NCBI GenBank assembly: GCA_034770075.1
Contig: CM068380.1
Location: 84,094,112-84,158,111, forward strand
Source: Aralia elata
Taxonomy: Eukaryota; Streptophyta; Magnoliopsida; Apiales; Araliaceae
DNA: 64,000 bases
Direction of reading: 5' to 3'
Shown here: piece after piece, positions 49,744-61,821 of the stretch
Layout of the letters: each line of letters begins with the position of its first letter
Numbering within the stretch: the first letter of the stretch is position 1
The notes under the pieces: model-generated
What the model saw: only the letters and a program-made list of their open reading frames with translations
The model's database searches: none
What the model was told of the DNA's origin: nothing
Translations under genes and position numbers: made by a program

Positions 49744-50731
49744 CTAATAACACTCAAGTTACAACCTCGCAAATAGCTAAATTTTATAACACAATTATCA
49801 TTTGAGAGTGCCTATAAATTAATTAAGGAGTTTATACATGACACTACTAATAACACGCTCTTAATTTCACAAAAGATTCCATTTGTAATATTTACAGATT
49901 TTACGAATTGGATTCTATTTTTTGAATTTGATCAACATTATTACATGTTTTGTTTTTCTTTACTCTGTAGGTTGTAGACTTGTTATGCCATCAATATATG
50001 TTGTGAGCCATAAATTAGATGCCATTTTTATTAATTGCAATCTTTCGGACTCATCTTAGATGATAAATTAAAGGACCATATAGTATATATGACGTATATA
50101 GATGATTGTTATTATTATTATTATGAAATTTATTATTTCGTTTGTAGTGGTGTTAGGAAGTGGAAGACAACAGTGGGCTTGGACCACGCTTGCAATAAGT
50201 TCCTTGGGAAAAAGAAAGAAAGAATAGATGATAACCAATAACTTGCGTAATCGATCCTTTAGCTAGTTTATAGTAGGATTGAGTAAAAAAAAGGGTAAAA
50301 TCAAATTTATCAAATTGAATCGGAATTTTTTAATTATTTGATTCTATTCTGTTTTAAATATCAATATTTGATTTCAATTTTAAAAATTATATTATTTGAG
50401 TACCCGAATAACCGAATTAAAAACTTAAAAAAATTAAGATTGTGACATTATATATATTCATACGCTGCCTTTGACTATTGGCTACTAACCAGAACATTAA
50501 AAAAAAAAGATGGCAAAATCGTGGCCCTTCCTGCAACTTGATTTGGGTGGAATGAAGGAAGTCTTTTTTATTTTATTTTAAATGTCACAATTTATTCTAG
50601 ATTAGGGGAAGGGTGTAAGTGAGGAAAGGAATAACGTCCTTATGTCGTGATCGTTCTATTGTTTTTTTTTCTTCTAAATTTGTCTTCATAACCTGTTATC
50701 AATAAAATTCGAACTCTCAACGTATATATAA

Positions 50732-50890
50732 CATTCAAAAGTTTTAGTGCTCATAAAACTAGCAAAAGAAATCTAAGGCATGCTTTAACTTCTGTCTATT
50801 TTTGTATATAGCATTCAAAAGCTTTAGTGCTCATAAAACTAGCAAAAGAAATCTCAAAGCATGATTTAACTTCTGTCTATTTTTGTATAC
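50732..50890. repeat. Two-copy tandem repeat, 80-bp unit
   Basis: CATTCAAAAG[T/C]TTTAGTGC and TTCTGTCTATTTTTGTATA occur in both copies (starting 50732 and 50812) with a few changes. It lies about 1 kb beyond the KAI2-type stop codon. Confidence 0.85.
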
Positions 50891-51922
50891 TGGAATCTCA
50901 AGTCTGATGACAAATTTATATGGGTTTTACTTCTTTTCTTCATTATCATATTCCCAAGAACGTTTGGCAAATTTGTGTAGGACCCTTAAATTTCTTTATA
51001 TCTCGCTCTCTCTACTTAAAAACCAGTTAACGCAAGCATTAGTATAAAGCACTGTGAATTATCGAAAATATCAAGAAAGTTATTCATTGAAAACAGTCGG
51101 CATATAACACAGATTAAGAGGGAATTTGAAAAAGGGTTATAATTTCGGTTATATCCTGAATAATTAAACAATAAATTCAATATTTCAATTTTCGGTTGTT
51201 TTATAATTTAATTTTTTGTTCGGATGATGTCAGAAACATTGTAATTTTGGTGTTCTATTATAACTGAATATATACAATTTCGGAATAGTTATAAGCGAAT
51301 GATCGATCCTAATTTGCAGTGTCCTACAAGTTTGATTTTTGGTTGTATTTTATTAAAGATGATTCCAGATAAAACTAACAGATAGAGATAGATGATAATT
51401 TAATTCTTTAATGACCAGCAACTCGCGGGTTCTTGGATGCTTAATTGACACGTACATTGAATCAGTTACAACTTGATGCCAACATTTATCTGAATGGTTG
51501 GAAGTTTACAACTTGGACATCTTTATTTATTTATTTGGTAAATGGACATCTTTATTTACTTCTCCATAAGATATATCCAATGAAGTCAGTTTAATGTACA
51601 CTGCATAAACCCCGTGATTAAGAAACAGGTGTTCATGTTATTTTTAGCCACTTTTAGATGAATAGATATATTTGTTTATGTTTGTCTATTATTATTATTA
51701 TTATTATTACCTCTCGTATGACTCGTACCCTCACCCTTAATCTATTAGCTTCTTTTTATCACCATCTCCCTCCCATTTAACAAATTGCAAAAAAATTCAA
51801 ATAATTTTTTGTATCATTAAAAACATGATAAACCGTAAACAAAGTCAAAACAAGAACATTTATTTATTTACGTTAAAAAACCAGTACATCATTACCTTAC
51901 CATAGTAAAATAAACCATAAAA

Positions 51923-52839
51923 TTAAACATCAATATCAAGACGAATGTGCCGAAGAAGCACAGGAATTGTAATTTCGGGTGAGCTGAGCTGAGGCAAGTG
52001 ACCCTCGGTGGCGATGATCTCTACAATGGACTTGCCGCCAAGGTTCTGGTGGAGGTGTTCAGAAATAGAGACCGGAACAGCCAAGTCCCTCGAACTCTGG
52101 ATTATATGGCAAGGCACCGTCACATGGCCTAGTAAACTTCTCAAGTCACTGGTGAATATAGTGCGGAACATACCCAATGCTATATCCGGTCTCATGTTGA
52201 ACATAGTCCTGCTGAACTCTTGGACTGCCACCGACTCCATATCGCCCCCCACCACCAGCGGCGCGAATCCCGAGACCCAAGAGTTGTAATTTGATTCCAT
52301 CGCTTTGCAAAGTTGGTCAATCTCTTCTATTTCGAATCCGCCGTAGTAATCACCAGTGTTCAAGAACCTATATATATTGCAGCTTAAAATAATCAATCAC
52401 TCTCTGTTCCAAATTAAAATCAGAGGTAAATTAATAAAAGAAAATGATATATTAGCTAGTTAATTAGTTACCTTGGGGAAGTAGAGACCATTACAATTTT
52501 GGAGAAAAGATCAGGGCGAAGGACGGAAGCTAAGGTACCAACCATACCGCACAAGGAATGACCCACAAAAATGCAGGATTTGACTTGAAATTCCTCCAAA
52601 ATAGCAAGAATATCATGGGCAAAACCTTCAAGCGTAGCATATCGATCCAAATCGAAGTAGTCGGGGTTAGTGGTTCCGGCACCCATATTGTCAAAAAGTA
52701 GAACTTTGTATTCATCAATTAGGTGGGGAACAAGGTGCTTCCACACCGACTGATCCGTGCCGAAGCCGTGCCCCAGAACCACCATCTTATCGCCCGATCC
52801 GACCACCTTTACGTTGTGAGCTTCTTCAGCCACCCCCAT
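51923..52839 (-). CDS. KAI2: KAI2-type alpha/beta hydrolase receptor (karrikin/KL receptor family)
   Basis: Two exons on the - strand, 52472-52839 and 51923-52367, joined at codon 123 (AG|GTAACT..TATATAG|G). This gives 270 residues, the same length as Arabidopsis KAI2, and residue numbers line up without gaps. The start MGVAEEAHNVKVVGSG is typical. The catalytic triad is S95 (in GHSLCG), D217 (SSRDLAVP) and H246 (TEGHLPQL), with the oxyanion residue F26 (GHGFGTDQS). Pocket phenylalanines 134, 157, 174 and 194 are kept. Unlike Arabidopsis KAI2 (GHSVSA), residues 96-98 are L, C, G, and 124 is F, not Y. KAI2 hydrolyses its ligand and then recruits the F-box protein MAX2 to degrade SMAX1/SMXL2, controlling germination, seedling growth and symbiosis. 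Its place beside SRFR1 supports KAI2 over D14, but it may be a diverged paralogue. The 5' leader is GA-rich on the coding strand. Confidence 0.92.
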
Positions 52840-53750
52840 TTTCCTCTCTCTTTTTTATTTCTCTCTCTCTCTTGCTTGGTGTTATTTTTGGTATGGTGGA
52901 ATGGAATAAAGCTTTGCTTATTCTGATTCTCGTTTTTTATCAGCAGCACTCTGAAAGATCAGTGTAGTCTAGCATGTGCTAGTACCACTGCCCCAGGCGA
53001 CTTTGGCTGCTTTAATGCACTCTTCCGTTCAAAAAATAAAATAAAATGAGCCCTGCCGATTTATATTTTTATTTTTTTTTTGAAAAAAGAGTTTTATTTA
53101 TTTATTTTTGGCACTAGTAAAGCCTATTCTATTAGGATTTTTTTTTTTAATGATGGTATATGTTGACACAATATTATCTACTCCCTATGTACGTAGCTTC
53201 CTTCGTTTGAGGAGGAACCTAAGGCTGCGTTTGATAAAATGACATGCGTTAAGAACTCAAGATACTCTCTGGTCTTAATTTTTGTTGGGCAAAATAAGGT
53301 ATTACTCCGTTGCCGTTGTTACATTTTCAGTATTTGGACATTAAACTTTAAAAATATGTAATTAGCCAACTGAACTTGTTAAAATTTTAAATTTAAGCAT
53401 TATGTAAAATTAATTGGACGGAAGTTTAACTATTATCTATGTGTCTATGTAAATAAATAAAAAAATTAAAATATTGCTTATGTGGCAAAAGAAAATTAAA
53501 TTTTTAGGAATTCATCCGATCAAATATGGTTTACCCAAGAGATTGAAAACCAAAGGACACTTATATTCACCTAACACACTTGCAAATCAAAGGACACTTT
53601 TATTGAAAATCAAAAGACACTTATTTTCTCCCCCACTTACAAATTCAAATATACTAACACACAAGAACACACAAAATATTAATAATTCCTCGTTAATTTC
53701 ATCCCCAAACATATAATAGAACCTAAAAATCTATAAAATGTGCATGCGGA

Positions 53751-54298
53751 TCATCTGATGCTACTCTTAGATATGTTGTGCAATTAACTCACTCTGTTTC
53801 TCCTCGATTAGTTGTGCGTTGACAGTTTCTAGGCAATCGGGCAATGATATTTTGGACTTGTGAGTTTTTGTTTTTGAAGATCTGATGAGATTCAGAAAAT
53901 TAGAGGGGGTTTTGAAATTAATACTATAAACTTAACCCATGTGCTTAACTAAATAGAAGTGAATCAGCCCATATTTTTTGATGGAACAAAAAAAGTGATT
54001 TCTACCCCTTCCGTAGTATTGTCGTCACTCTTACCGTCGTCGCTCCTAGATCATCTGCTGCTACTCCTAGATCTGTTGTGCAACCGACTCATTCTCTCTT
54101 CTCGATTAGTTGTGCGTTGACGGTTTCTACGCAATCAAGCAATGATATTTTGGACTTGTGGGTTTTTATTTTTGAAAATCGGGTGAGATTCAGAAAATTA
54201 GAGGGGGTTGAAATTAATACTATAAACTTAGCCCATGTGCTTAACTACATAGAAGTGAATCAACCCCAATTTTCTAATGGAACAAAAAAAGTAGTTTG
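53751..54298. repeat. Two-copy tandem duplication, 300-bp period
   Basis: 53751-54000 and 54051-54298 align well. Both share GATTAGTTGTGCGTTGAC, AATGATATTTTGGACTTGTG, GAGATTCAGAAAATTAGAGG and CCCATGTGCTTAACTA, with about one change in ten. The 50 bases between them are unique. Confidence 0.85.
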
Positions 54299-54987
54299 AA
54301 TTGATTTTCTGGGTTAAAGATGAAGAAGAGGAGGAAGGATGTGTTTTTTGGGTTGAAGATGAATAAGAGAAGAGAGAAGGAAAAAATCCACGTTGGAAGC
54401 CATATAAGTATTTAGTTATTTTTTTCAATTTCTTTTAAAAGCCAAGTATGAAAATAGGAGATGAAAATTGCGTTCGTCTAATTAATAATTTTTAAAAAGT
54501 TCAGTGTATTAATTCTATTTTTTTAAAGTTAAGTGCGATAATGCTTAAACTCAGACAACAGTAGGATATTACCCCTTTTTATCATTTTTGTTGTAATTAA
54601 AATTAATACGATGTCTTTAAATTTACTGTCAAATACTTAATAAATTTAGTAGTAAATACATTATCTGTCCAAAAAAAAACGCTATTTGTCCCCCTGTCCC
54701 CCCACCCCCACCCCCCACCCCCCAAAAAAAAGTGAGACTTATAAAATGAATATTGGTATTAACATGACAATAAAAATAATAGTTGCAAATTTTACAATAA
54801 TAAGTACTCCTCCAATACATCTCGTCGATCTCGAGTTCATGCACATAGTATCATAAATTACAAAAGATAATGTATGTCAAATCTGCCCAGCCCGGAAACA
54901 AAAGTGAGATGTAATTTTTTTGACTATTTTTAAGGACATTAAACATTTAAGACAAGGAGAGGATAGCCTTGAGCTCTCGCGCTCAAT

Positions 54988-55249
54988 CCGTTGCTAAAAA
55001 AAGGGGAAAAAATTCAGAGTTTTACGAAGATTATCCAACACACCACGTTAGCTCGATCTGTTGCTAAAAAAAAGGAAAAAAAATAATCCGGAGTTTTACG
55101 AAGATTATCCACCACACCACGTTATACCGGGAGCCAACCAACCTGACGAGAGCTGGTTGCTCTCCGATCATAGTTCCGTTGCTAAAAAAAAGGAAATTTT
55201 TTTTTGGAGTTTTACGAAGATTATGCACCACACCACGTTATACCGGGAA
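54988..55249. repeat. Three-copy imperfect repeat
   Basis: A unit of 60-75 bp starts (C/T)CGTTGCTAAAAAAA or TCTGTTGCTAAAAAAA, runs through GAGTTTTACGAAGATTAT and ends CACACCACGTTA. Copies start near 54988, 55056 and 55176. The second and third also share ATACCGGGA, and a non-repeated segment of about 45 bp separates them. Confidence 0.85.
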
Positions 55250-55298
55250 GACTAGAGTAGTATCTTCATTAGCCGGAAGGAATTAGTCTCCACTAGCC

Positions 55299-55617
55299 TC
55301 ATTCGAAGAACGAGAGTATTTTGACTGATTTCTTTTCAATATTAAAGTTAAAAGTCTCAAATTTATTATCAAAAATAAATTGTAAGAAAATCTGTTTTAA
55401 GCGTTTCACAGACAAATTTTGATAGTGATATACTTCGGCTCGTGATTGACCTGGCTTTATGTAGCTGTCCACACATGATATCACATTCAAGATTGGTGCT
55501 GGGAACTATAAAAACCAACAGAGGCACCTGCTTCCCAGGTGATATCGTAATAAACTTGTCCCTCCAGGTAGAAACACCATACACTGTTAAATCGGTTCCC
55601 TTTAAGAAAACTCCCAA
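55299..55617 (-). other. Small open frame of unknown status
   Basis: A - strand frame over 55369-55617 reads VSTWRDKFITISPGKQVP and continues to a stop. It has an ordinary amino acid mix, unlike the AT-driven frames around it, but no start context and no family I recognise. It could be a gene fragment or chance. Confidence 0.2.
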
Positions 55618-56130
55618 CTACTCACCTTTCACAATATTACACCCTCACAAAACAAAACAAAGCAATAGTATTCATCTACTACCTTAAAAAACACACTCAA
55701 ACCGTCCCAAAACAAAACAGTGTTCATTTATGAAATTGACTACTCTTGGAGGGTTTAATTGAACAACTCAGGGCCGTCAAATGGTTTCCACAAGAAGATG
55801 GCTGAAGATTCCAAGCTTAAAGAGGTTTCTAGTTCTAAGAGGGTTCAAAAAGTAAACTTTCTCTATAAATACACAAAACATAAGTACAAACACATAAAGT
55901 ACATAGTTACACACTCCCTTAAACATTTTTAAGAACCAAGATATCAAAAATGAAATCTTTTAACCAAGCTTGGGAGAGACATCTGTGTTTGAGTATCACC
56001 CCTTATGTACAATACCCACTTCCTCCAATTTTTTAATTGAAATCCCATCTAAATCCTGTTTTGAGGTACCTGTCCTGCTAAATTTATTATATTCACAGGC
56101 AGCGCAAGACCTTGTGCTGATAGGAAGTGT

Positions 56131-58905
56131 TCAAGGAGAAATGTAAGTAGTATTTTCTCCTTCATCCGAATTAAATGAGTAAATATCGACAGGGGCATTA
56201 GTGCAGTCAACAATACTGTGATCTGTGGGTTTACCATTGGGAGATCCTTGTTGCTGATCAAGATATATGACGATCACGGTTATATCGTCATGGAAATGGC
56301 GCCTTATCCCTTTCTCAATTCTTCTTATGTCGTCATATCTCATTTCTCTCTTCCTTGCAGCCTCCTCAATGGCAGCTCTCACCAATCGCTTAGCTATCCC
56401 CTGGAAAAGAATGGAAGACAAAAGCGTAACAATCAGTGCTATCTTCTGATAACAATGGAAATCTAGAATATGCAGTAAGTCAGTAACAGATGGATCAGGA
56501 GACAGGATGTGTGAACCCCCATTTGGATGCCAAACGTCATAATACTAAAAAAGAACTGAATAGACAACAATCAGAGTCGTGGAAACTCACAACTCTGGGA
56601 TTTTTTAGGACAATTTCAACTGCTGCTTCATCACTGAGTTGCTCCCAGAGGCCATCCGAAGCAAAAATGACGAATAAATCCTCTGGCTTTAATTTGCGAC
56701 TTAATATCGAGGGCTCTGCTGACATTACGGCTCGTTTTAAAGGAACATGATATCCATATTGCAGGGAAAAAGGATCTCTGATAAACTCAGGTTTCTTCAA
56801 GTAAACATCTCCAATTGATCTGGACACCTGGATTAGGGAGCATGTTAAATGAAAATCTTTGTACCACATCACAAGTTACAATCATGAAAAGTACCAGCTT
56901 CCGAAAGAATAGATTTACATAAGCACTTATACCAAGTTAAAATGAATATAAAATACTATGGGACCCCTTAAATTTCAGAGGATGTTCAAAGAGCATGAAG
57001 TTATTGAGTGCTGCCAAAGTACTTGGATTCCTACTGCATCAGCAAGGGAAAAAATATTTCATATATGTAATGGTGTACGTAGCATCATATATGATGAGAC
57101 AAATCGCCTAAACAACACGTCGAAGAAAATATTCCTCATGTTACAATAATATGATAATAGGTTAAAGTGTTTGCTGCACAAATCTTATTTCTTAGCTGCA
57201 TGGCTAAGAAGCAGAAAAATCCAACAAATTGTTAGGATACAAATAGAAAGCACTCACCTTTCACCCACAACATAGATCAAACTTACAAGGATAATAGAAT
57301 ATAATGGCATTGCAATTTGTATAATAAAAGATAAAATGATATATGATTGGCTGAGTTTTACACATTTCCATTAGCTGCAGGAATTATAATGATTATAGAA
57401 ATTTATCTATGTAGTTGATAAATTCTATCTATGTAGCTGATAAGTTTTAGACGAATTGATTAAATTTCTTAAATCCAAATTTTAAGAGAAAAGGAACCAT
57501 TCACTGAACAACAATAGCTACGGCTTTTCAGAAGAACAAACCCTACAAATAAACAAAACAAAGCCACAGCTACTAAGTAATACCTGAATTATGCCCTTGA
57601 TTCGCCAAACCCCACGAGTATACACCACAATGGTTGAATCATCAGGATGCAGTGCCCTGACCTCCTTTCTAACCTCCTCAACCGCAACATTATGATCCGT
57701 TGATAACCTTTCCGCAACCACAGTTGAAGGACTAGCCATTCGCCGTCCAAGCACAGCCCTGGAGTCCCCAAGATTCGCTACATACAGAACATCATTTGAA
57801 ATCGCACCAACTAGACAACACGAACCAACAGAAGTAATTTGGGGTTCATCCAGCCAGGACCGCTTCACTAAATGCAAGAAGTCCTCTTCTGTTGCACCAA
57901 ATGCCTTCTTAATGACATCGGCAGACAACCCCCCTTGTTCCAAAGTAAATTCTATAAAATAATAATCAAATTATTAAAATAAAGAACCATTCTTTTCTGA
58001 TAGATGTAGCAACAAACCATTGAGATCATGATTTCTACCTCTTTCATTAATTAGAATTGATGAAAGAAAGTGGCACTCAATTAATTAGAGCTTATTCAAG
58101 TTAAAAAAAAAAAATTCCAAATCAAATAATATGAAACTCAAGATCCATTGGATTGCCACCAGATGCAGCAAGATATTCATTAAAATGGTTCACTTCTATC
58201 TTTTATCAACTATGATACAAACAAAGTTAGGGTGATCTAACTAATCAGCTTAGTCAAAAAAAGTTTCCATTTATAGTAATATGAAAACATCAAAAAAAGC
58301 ATACCATTCAATTATCCAACGTTTTTCAAGAAAATAAACAGAACACAAAAGTAAACAAGACTCCAATTCTTTGCTGCCAAAATAGTACTGCTAAATAGAA
58401 AACTATAATTAGTTTTGAGGATGAGAAAATAATATACCACAGAAGTTCAAACCAAAAGCTTCAAAATCTTCTTGATTTGCTCACCAAGAAAACAAAGGCT
58501 TAACAAAAATGTTACCTTTTGTATATAAATTAACCCTCTGTGTATTTATATGTATTCATATTGTAGAGTACATACATAAATGTGTGTATAAATATAGAGA
58601 GTGAAAGAACGGAAATAGAAAATTAGGGTTTTAGGGAAAGTACTGTGGAGGTAAGGGAAGAGGTGATTAGTGATGAAGCGAGAGGCTTGGGGGCCGCCGT
58701 GGCCGTCGTAAACGCCGACGTAGGTGGCGGAGGGAGAAGTAAAGACTTGGCCTTGGTCTTCGAGTGAGGAATTAGCTTGAACAACCGCAATCGAATAGTC
58801 CCCTGAAGCATGTTGCTTCAAATCCATGTGCCATAACAACACATCGGCACTACTACTTTCACTGCCGAAGCATCGCTCCAGCGGCCTGTAACAAGACTCC
58901 AACAT
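56131..58905 (-). CDS. Protein phosphatase 2C, clade D
   Basis: Four exons on the - strand: 58644-58905, 57584-57951, 56591-56827 and 56131-56400, giving 378 residues in consistent phase. The start MLESCYRPLERCFGS is typical of the clade. PP2C motifs follow in order: YVGVYDGHGG (62-71, metal-binding D67 and G68), SVGSCCLVGAI, VANLGDSRAVLG, HPDDSTIVV, VWRIKGIIQVSRSIGD, FVIFASDGLWEQLSD and RRHFHDDITVIVIYLD, so the metal-coordinating aspartates are all present. The enzyme is a Mg/Mn-dependent Ser/Thr phosphatase. Clade D members dephosphorylate the penultimate Thr of plasma membrane H+-ATPases and are inhibited by SAUR proteins, which links them to auxin-driven cell expansion. There is no N-terminal regulatory extension. 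Which numbered clade D member it matches cannot be decided by eye. Confidence 0.94.
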
Positions 58906-59308
58906 CTTTTCTCCCCGATCTGTTTGTTTCTCTCTCTAAAATAGTCTTTGTAGAATTGTAGTTGTTAAATTCTGGAAACGTGAAAGTCTGCAGGAGAATA
59001 CGTGGACTTGTTGGTAAACGGAATTTTTTATTATTTGAGCGGATTATTGGAATGCATTGGGAGACAAAAGTCGCGGGAGCTCCGTGTTTGGTAGTAAAAT
59101 AAAAATAAAAAATTGAAAATGGGAGTGGTGGTGTTTAGGGGAAATCTGAGGAATTGGGCGTCTATTTATTCGAGGACGGAAATATATTTTGTTGGGGTGT
59201 GTTTGGATCTGGGGAGTGGAATTCTGTTAGTACTAATTAGACCTGGCAATACAATACGGTTTAAAACCCGTTGAGAAGCAATGATAAATGAGTTTGAGTT
59301 ATAAATTA

Positions 59309-59566
59309 TTTCCTCCGTCCCAAATTAATTGTATTTCTAAAATTTTTTAAAGTCAAATTGACTATTTTTAAAACTAATTTTTTTACTATTTTTGCTAACA
59401 TATATGTGAAGATATTATAACCAAAAGAAAGTATATACAATTTATTACTAATTTCAATTTTTATAATTTTAGAAATATATTTATATATGCTTAATTATTA
59501 ATTTTAAAAATAGTCAATTTGACTTAAAAAAGTCCTAGAAAAGCAATTAATTTGGGACGGAGGGAA
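59309..59566. mobile_element. Stowaway-type MITE
   Basis: TTTCCTCCGTCCCAAATTAA on the left and its near-perfect inverse (TTAATTTGGGACGGAGGGAA) on the right, between TA dinucleotides. 258 bp, non-coding. The inner ends also pair (AGTCAAATTGACT/AGTCAATTTGACT). Confidence 0.85.
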
Positions 59567-59946
59567 TATTTGATAAAATTTTTAAATAGGCTCACTCACA
59601 TTCATTTCATGTAATATAAGAGTGGATGCGGGTTATTATTGAGCTCTATTTATTTACTTTCTTATTATCAAAAATTTACTCATTTCAAAATTGTAGTTCA
59701 CTTTCAATACTATAATTTTTTTTATTTTCTCTATCTAAAATTGTAGCTCACTTTCTCTATCTAGAATTCCCTAAGTTATTGATAGAGTAAACAACGACCT
59801 AAAACATTCTTTAGTAATACCAACTTCAGATATTTATTAAGGTTGAATGTTATAAAGGGAGAATAAAACAATTAAATAAAAGATAAAATAAATATTTTTT
59901 TTTGTAATATCACAACATCAATTTAGTATAATATATATATATATAT

Positions 59947-60538
59947 GGGTAATGATCCATAGCATGTATTTGTTATGAATCTTTACAATACATATATTAT
60001 CTATACTATTGAAAATAATAAGGAACGACTACGATTAGAAATTGAAAATCGACATCCGATACTAATAGTAGTGGACGATAAAAAAAACACATACCATCTG
60101 CTACTAATAGTATCGACACTAATCAGAATAAGGATTTAACTTTATTAACTAGAGTTTAAATTTATTAACTAGGATTTAAGATTTATTAATCAGGGTTTAT
60201 GATTTATTAACTAGAGTTTAAGGTTTATTAATCAGGGTTTATGGTTTATTAACTAGGATTTAGGGTTTATTAATCAGAGGTTAATAAACCCTAAACCCAG
60301 TTAAAAAAGAGTTAATAAACTAAACTATAAACCATAGTTAATAAAGTCAAACCCTTATTATAATTAACGTCCGCTACTATTAGTAGTGGATGCTATGTGT
60401 TCGATTTTCAGTTAGTAGCGGATAGTATGTGTTCGATTTTCAGTTTATAATCTTGGCCGTTTCTTTTTGTTTTCAATAGCATAGATGATGTATACCCTAT
60501 AAAGATTCATAACAAATACATGTTATGAATCATTCTCC
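59947..60538. mobile_element. TA-seated inverted-repeat element, family A copy 2
   Basis: 592 bp between (TA)n runs. The ends are inverted copies: GATCCATAGCATGTATTTGT on the left and ACAAATACATGTTATGAATC on the right, and the homology extends inward past CTATTGAAAA/TTTTCAATAG and GAAAATCGA. The centre is a string of TTTATTAACTAG/GTTTA-type words of about 20 bp. It is a fuller version of the copy at 4990-5399. Confidence 0.75.
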
Positions 60539-60748
60539 TATATATATAACACATGTATATGCATCGTAGGGTTTACTCCTACTCTTCAACATATTTTACA
60601 ATAATATTTGTCATTTTGGAGATGGAATCGATATTGCTCAAAAATAATTAATATCTGGTAATATTTACATCTGTACTTTAATTTCTTTATTAACAAACCT
60701 TTTAATTTAAGTCAAATGCTAACCCCTATTTGGGACCATATATATATA

Positions 60749-61821
60749 GGGATAATTAAACTTTTAGTACCTGTACTAGGGCCCGACTTACAAATTGGTA
60801 CCCAAACTGAAAAAACTTACAAACTGGTACTTGTACTAGAAAAAACTTACAATCCGTTAAATTTTAGGGTTCCGTTTAATTATTAGGGTTCATAACTTAT
60901 AAGTTGGTACCCAAACTAAACAAAAGTTACAATATAGTGCTTATACTTATAAAAACTTACAATCCGTTAAATTTTAGGGTTCCTTTTAATTATTAGGATT
61001 CCATATTTGCTAGTTTCTTTTAATTTGCTCATAAATGTGTGTTTTAGTGCTTGTTGCAATTATTTTCCGTTTAATTATTAGGATTCCATTCGGCTTGTGT
61101 TTTAGTGTTTGTTTATTTATAGTATTATATGCACATGCATGTACAATATTTCTTTAATTCAAGCAAATTTTACTTTTGCCTAAAATGAAAAAATTCTTCA
61201 CACAAAAATAAATAAAGTAAGATACCATGAGTTAGATAGATATATATGATGCTGTTGAAAACTTTCAAAAAATAGTTTATATACATTCTTCCATCATATA
61301 TATTTAATATTAGTTAAAAAATTAGTATGAATAATTTTAAGAATAGTTTTTTAAGAATAATTTTAATTAAAATATTTTTATAATACGAAATTTTTTAAGA
61401 ATAATTTTAATTTTTAAATATATATTTAATATTAGCTAAAAAATTCGTAGTGGTGGTAAAAAAAATGATAAAAATAAATTCAAAATATCATGTCACTTTA
61501 TAGTCCTATAATAAAAATGTATTAATTACAATTATAAAATCAAATGAAAATAAAAATACATATCAACCACCAGTTTGAGTACCAACTTGTAAGTCGAGTT
61601 ATAGTACAGGTACCAAAAGTTTAATCACGCAGATTCTGTTAGTCAATTAGACTTTTCCGTCGTGCTCGTTAGTCAACTTTAACGATTTAACATAAATATT
61701 CAAGTACAAGCACCCGTTTGTAAGTTTTTTCTAGTACAAGCACCAATTTATAAGTTTTTTCAGTTTAGGTACCAATTTGTAAGTCGGGCCCTAATATAGG
61801 TACTAAAAGTTTAATTATCCC
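60749..61821. mobile_element. TA-seated inverted-repeat element, family C (1073 bp)
   Basis: Both ends sit in (TA)n. The terminal inverted repeat is about 110 bp with few mismatches: GGGATAATTAAACTTTTAGT on the left and ACTAAAAGTTTAATTATCCC on the right, then CTTACAAATTGGTACC inside. A second, weaker pair of similar words lies further in (about 60892-60990 and 61565-61625), so the ends were probably duplicated. No coding frame. Confidence 0.8.

Larger units (their letters stand above)
43998..51922. other. Intergenic between SRFR1 and the KAI2-type gene
   Basis: The part from 43998 to about 44250 is purine-rich on the + strand and should hold the SRFR1 5' UTR and promoter; GTTTTATTTCCCCGTG occurs twice there (44228-44243 and 44270-44285). 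The rest is AT-rich with MITEs at 47.4-47.9, 48.1-49.2 and 49.4-49.7 kb, a TA run at 49.3 kb and a tandem duplication at 50.7 kb. No further gene is supported. Confidence 0.6.
52840..56130. other. Intergenic between the KAI2-type and PP2C genes
   Basis: Holds the KAI2-type promoter at the left and the PP2C 3' UTR at the right. In between lie a two-copy duplication of 300 bp, a three-copy repeat near 55 kb and a possible small frame at 55299-55617. No recognised gene. Confidence 0.55.

Noticed and set aside
54988..55249. CRISPR-like array
   Set aside because: Only three imperfect copies with uneven spacing in a plant nuclear sequence; no cas genes.
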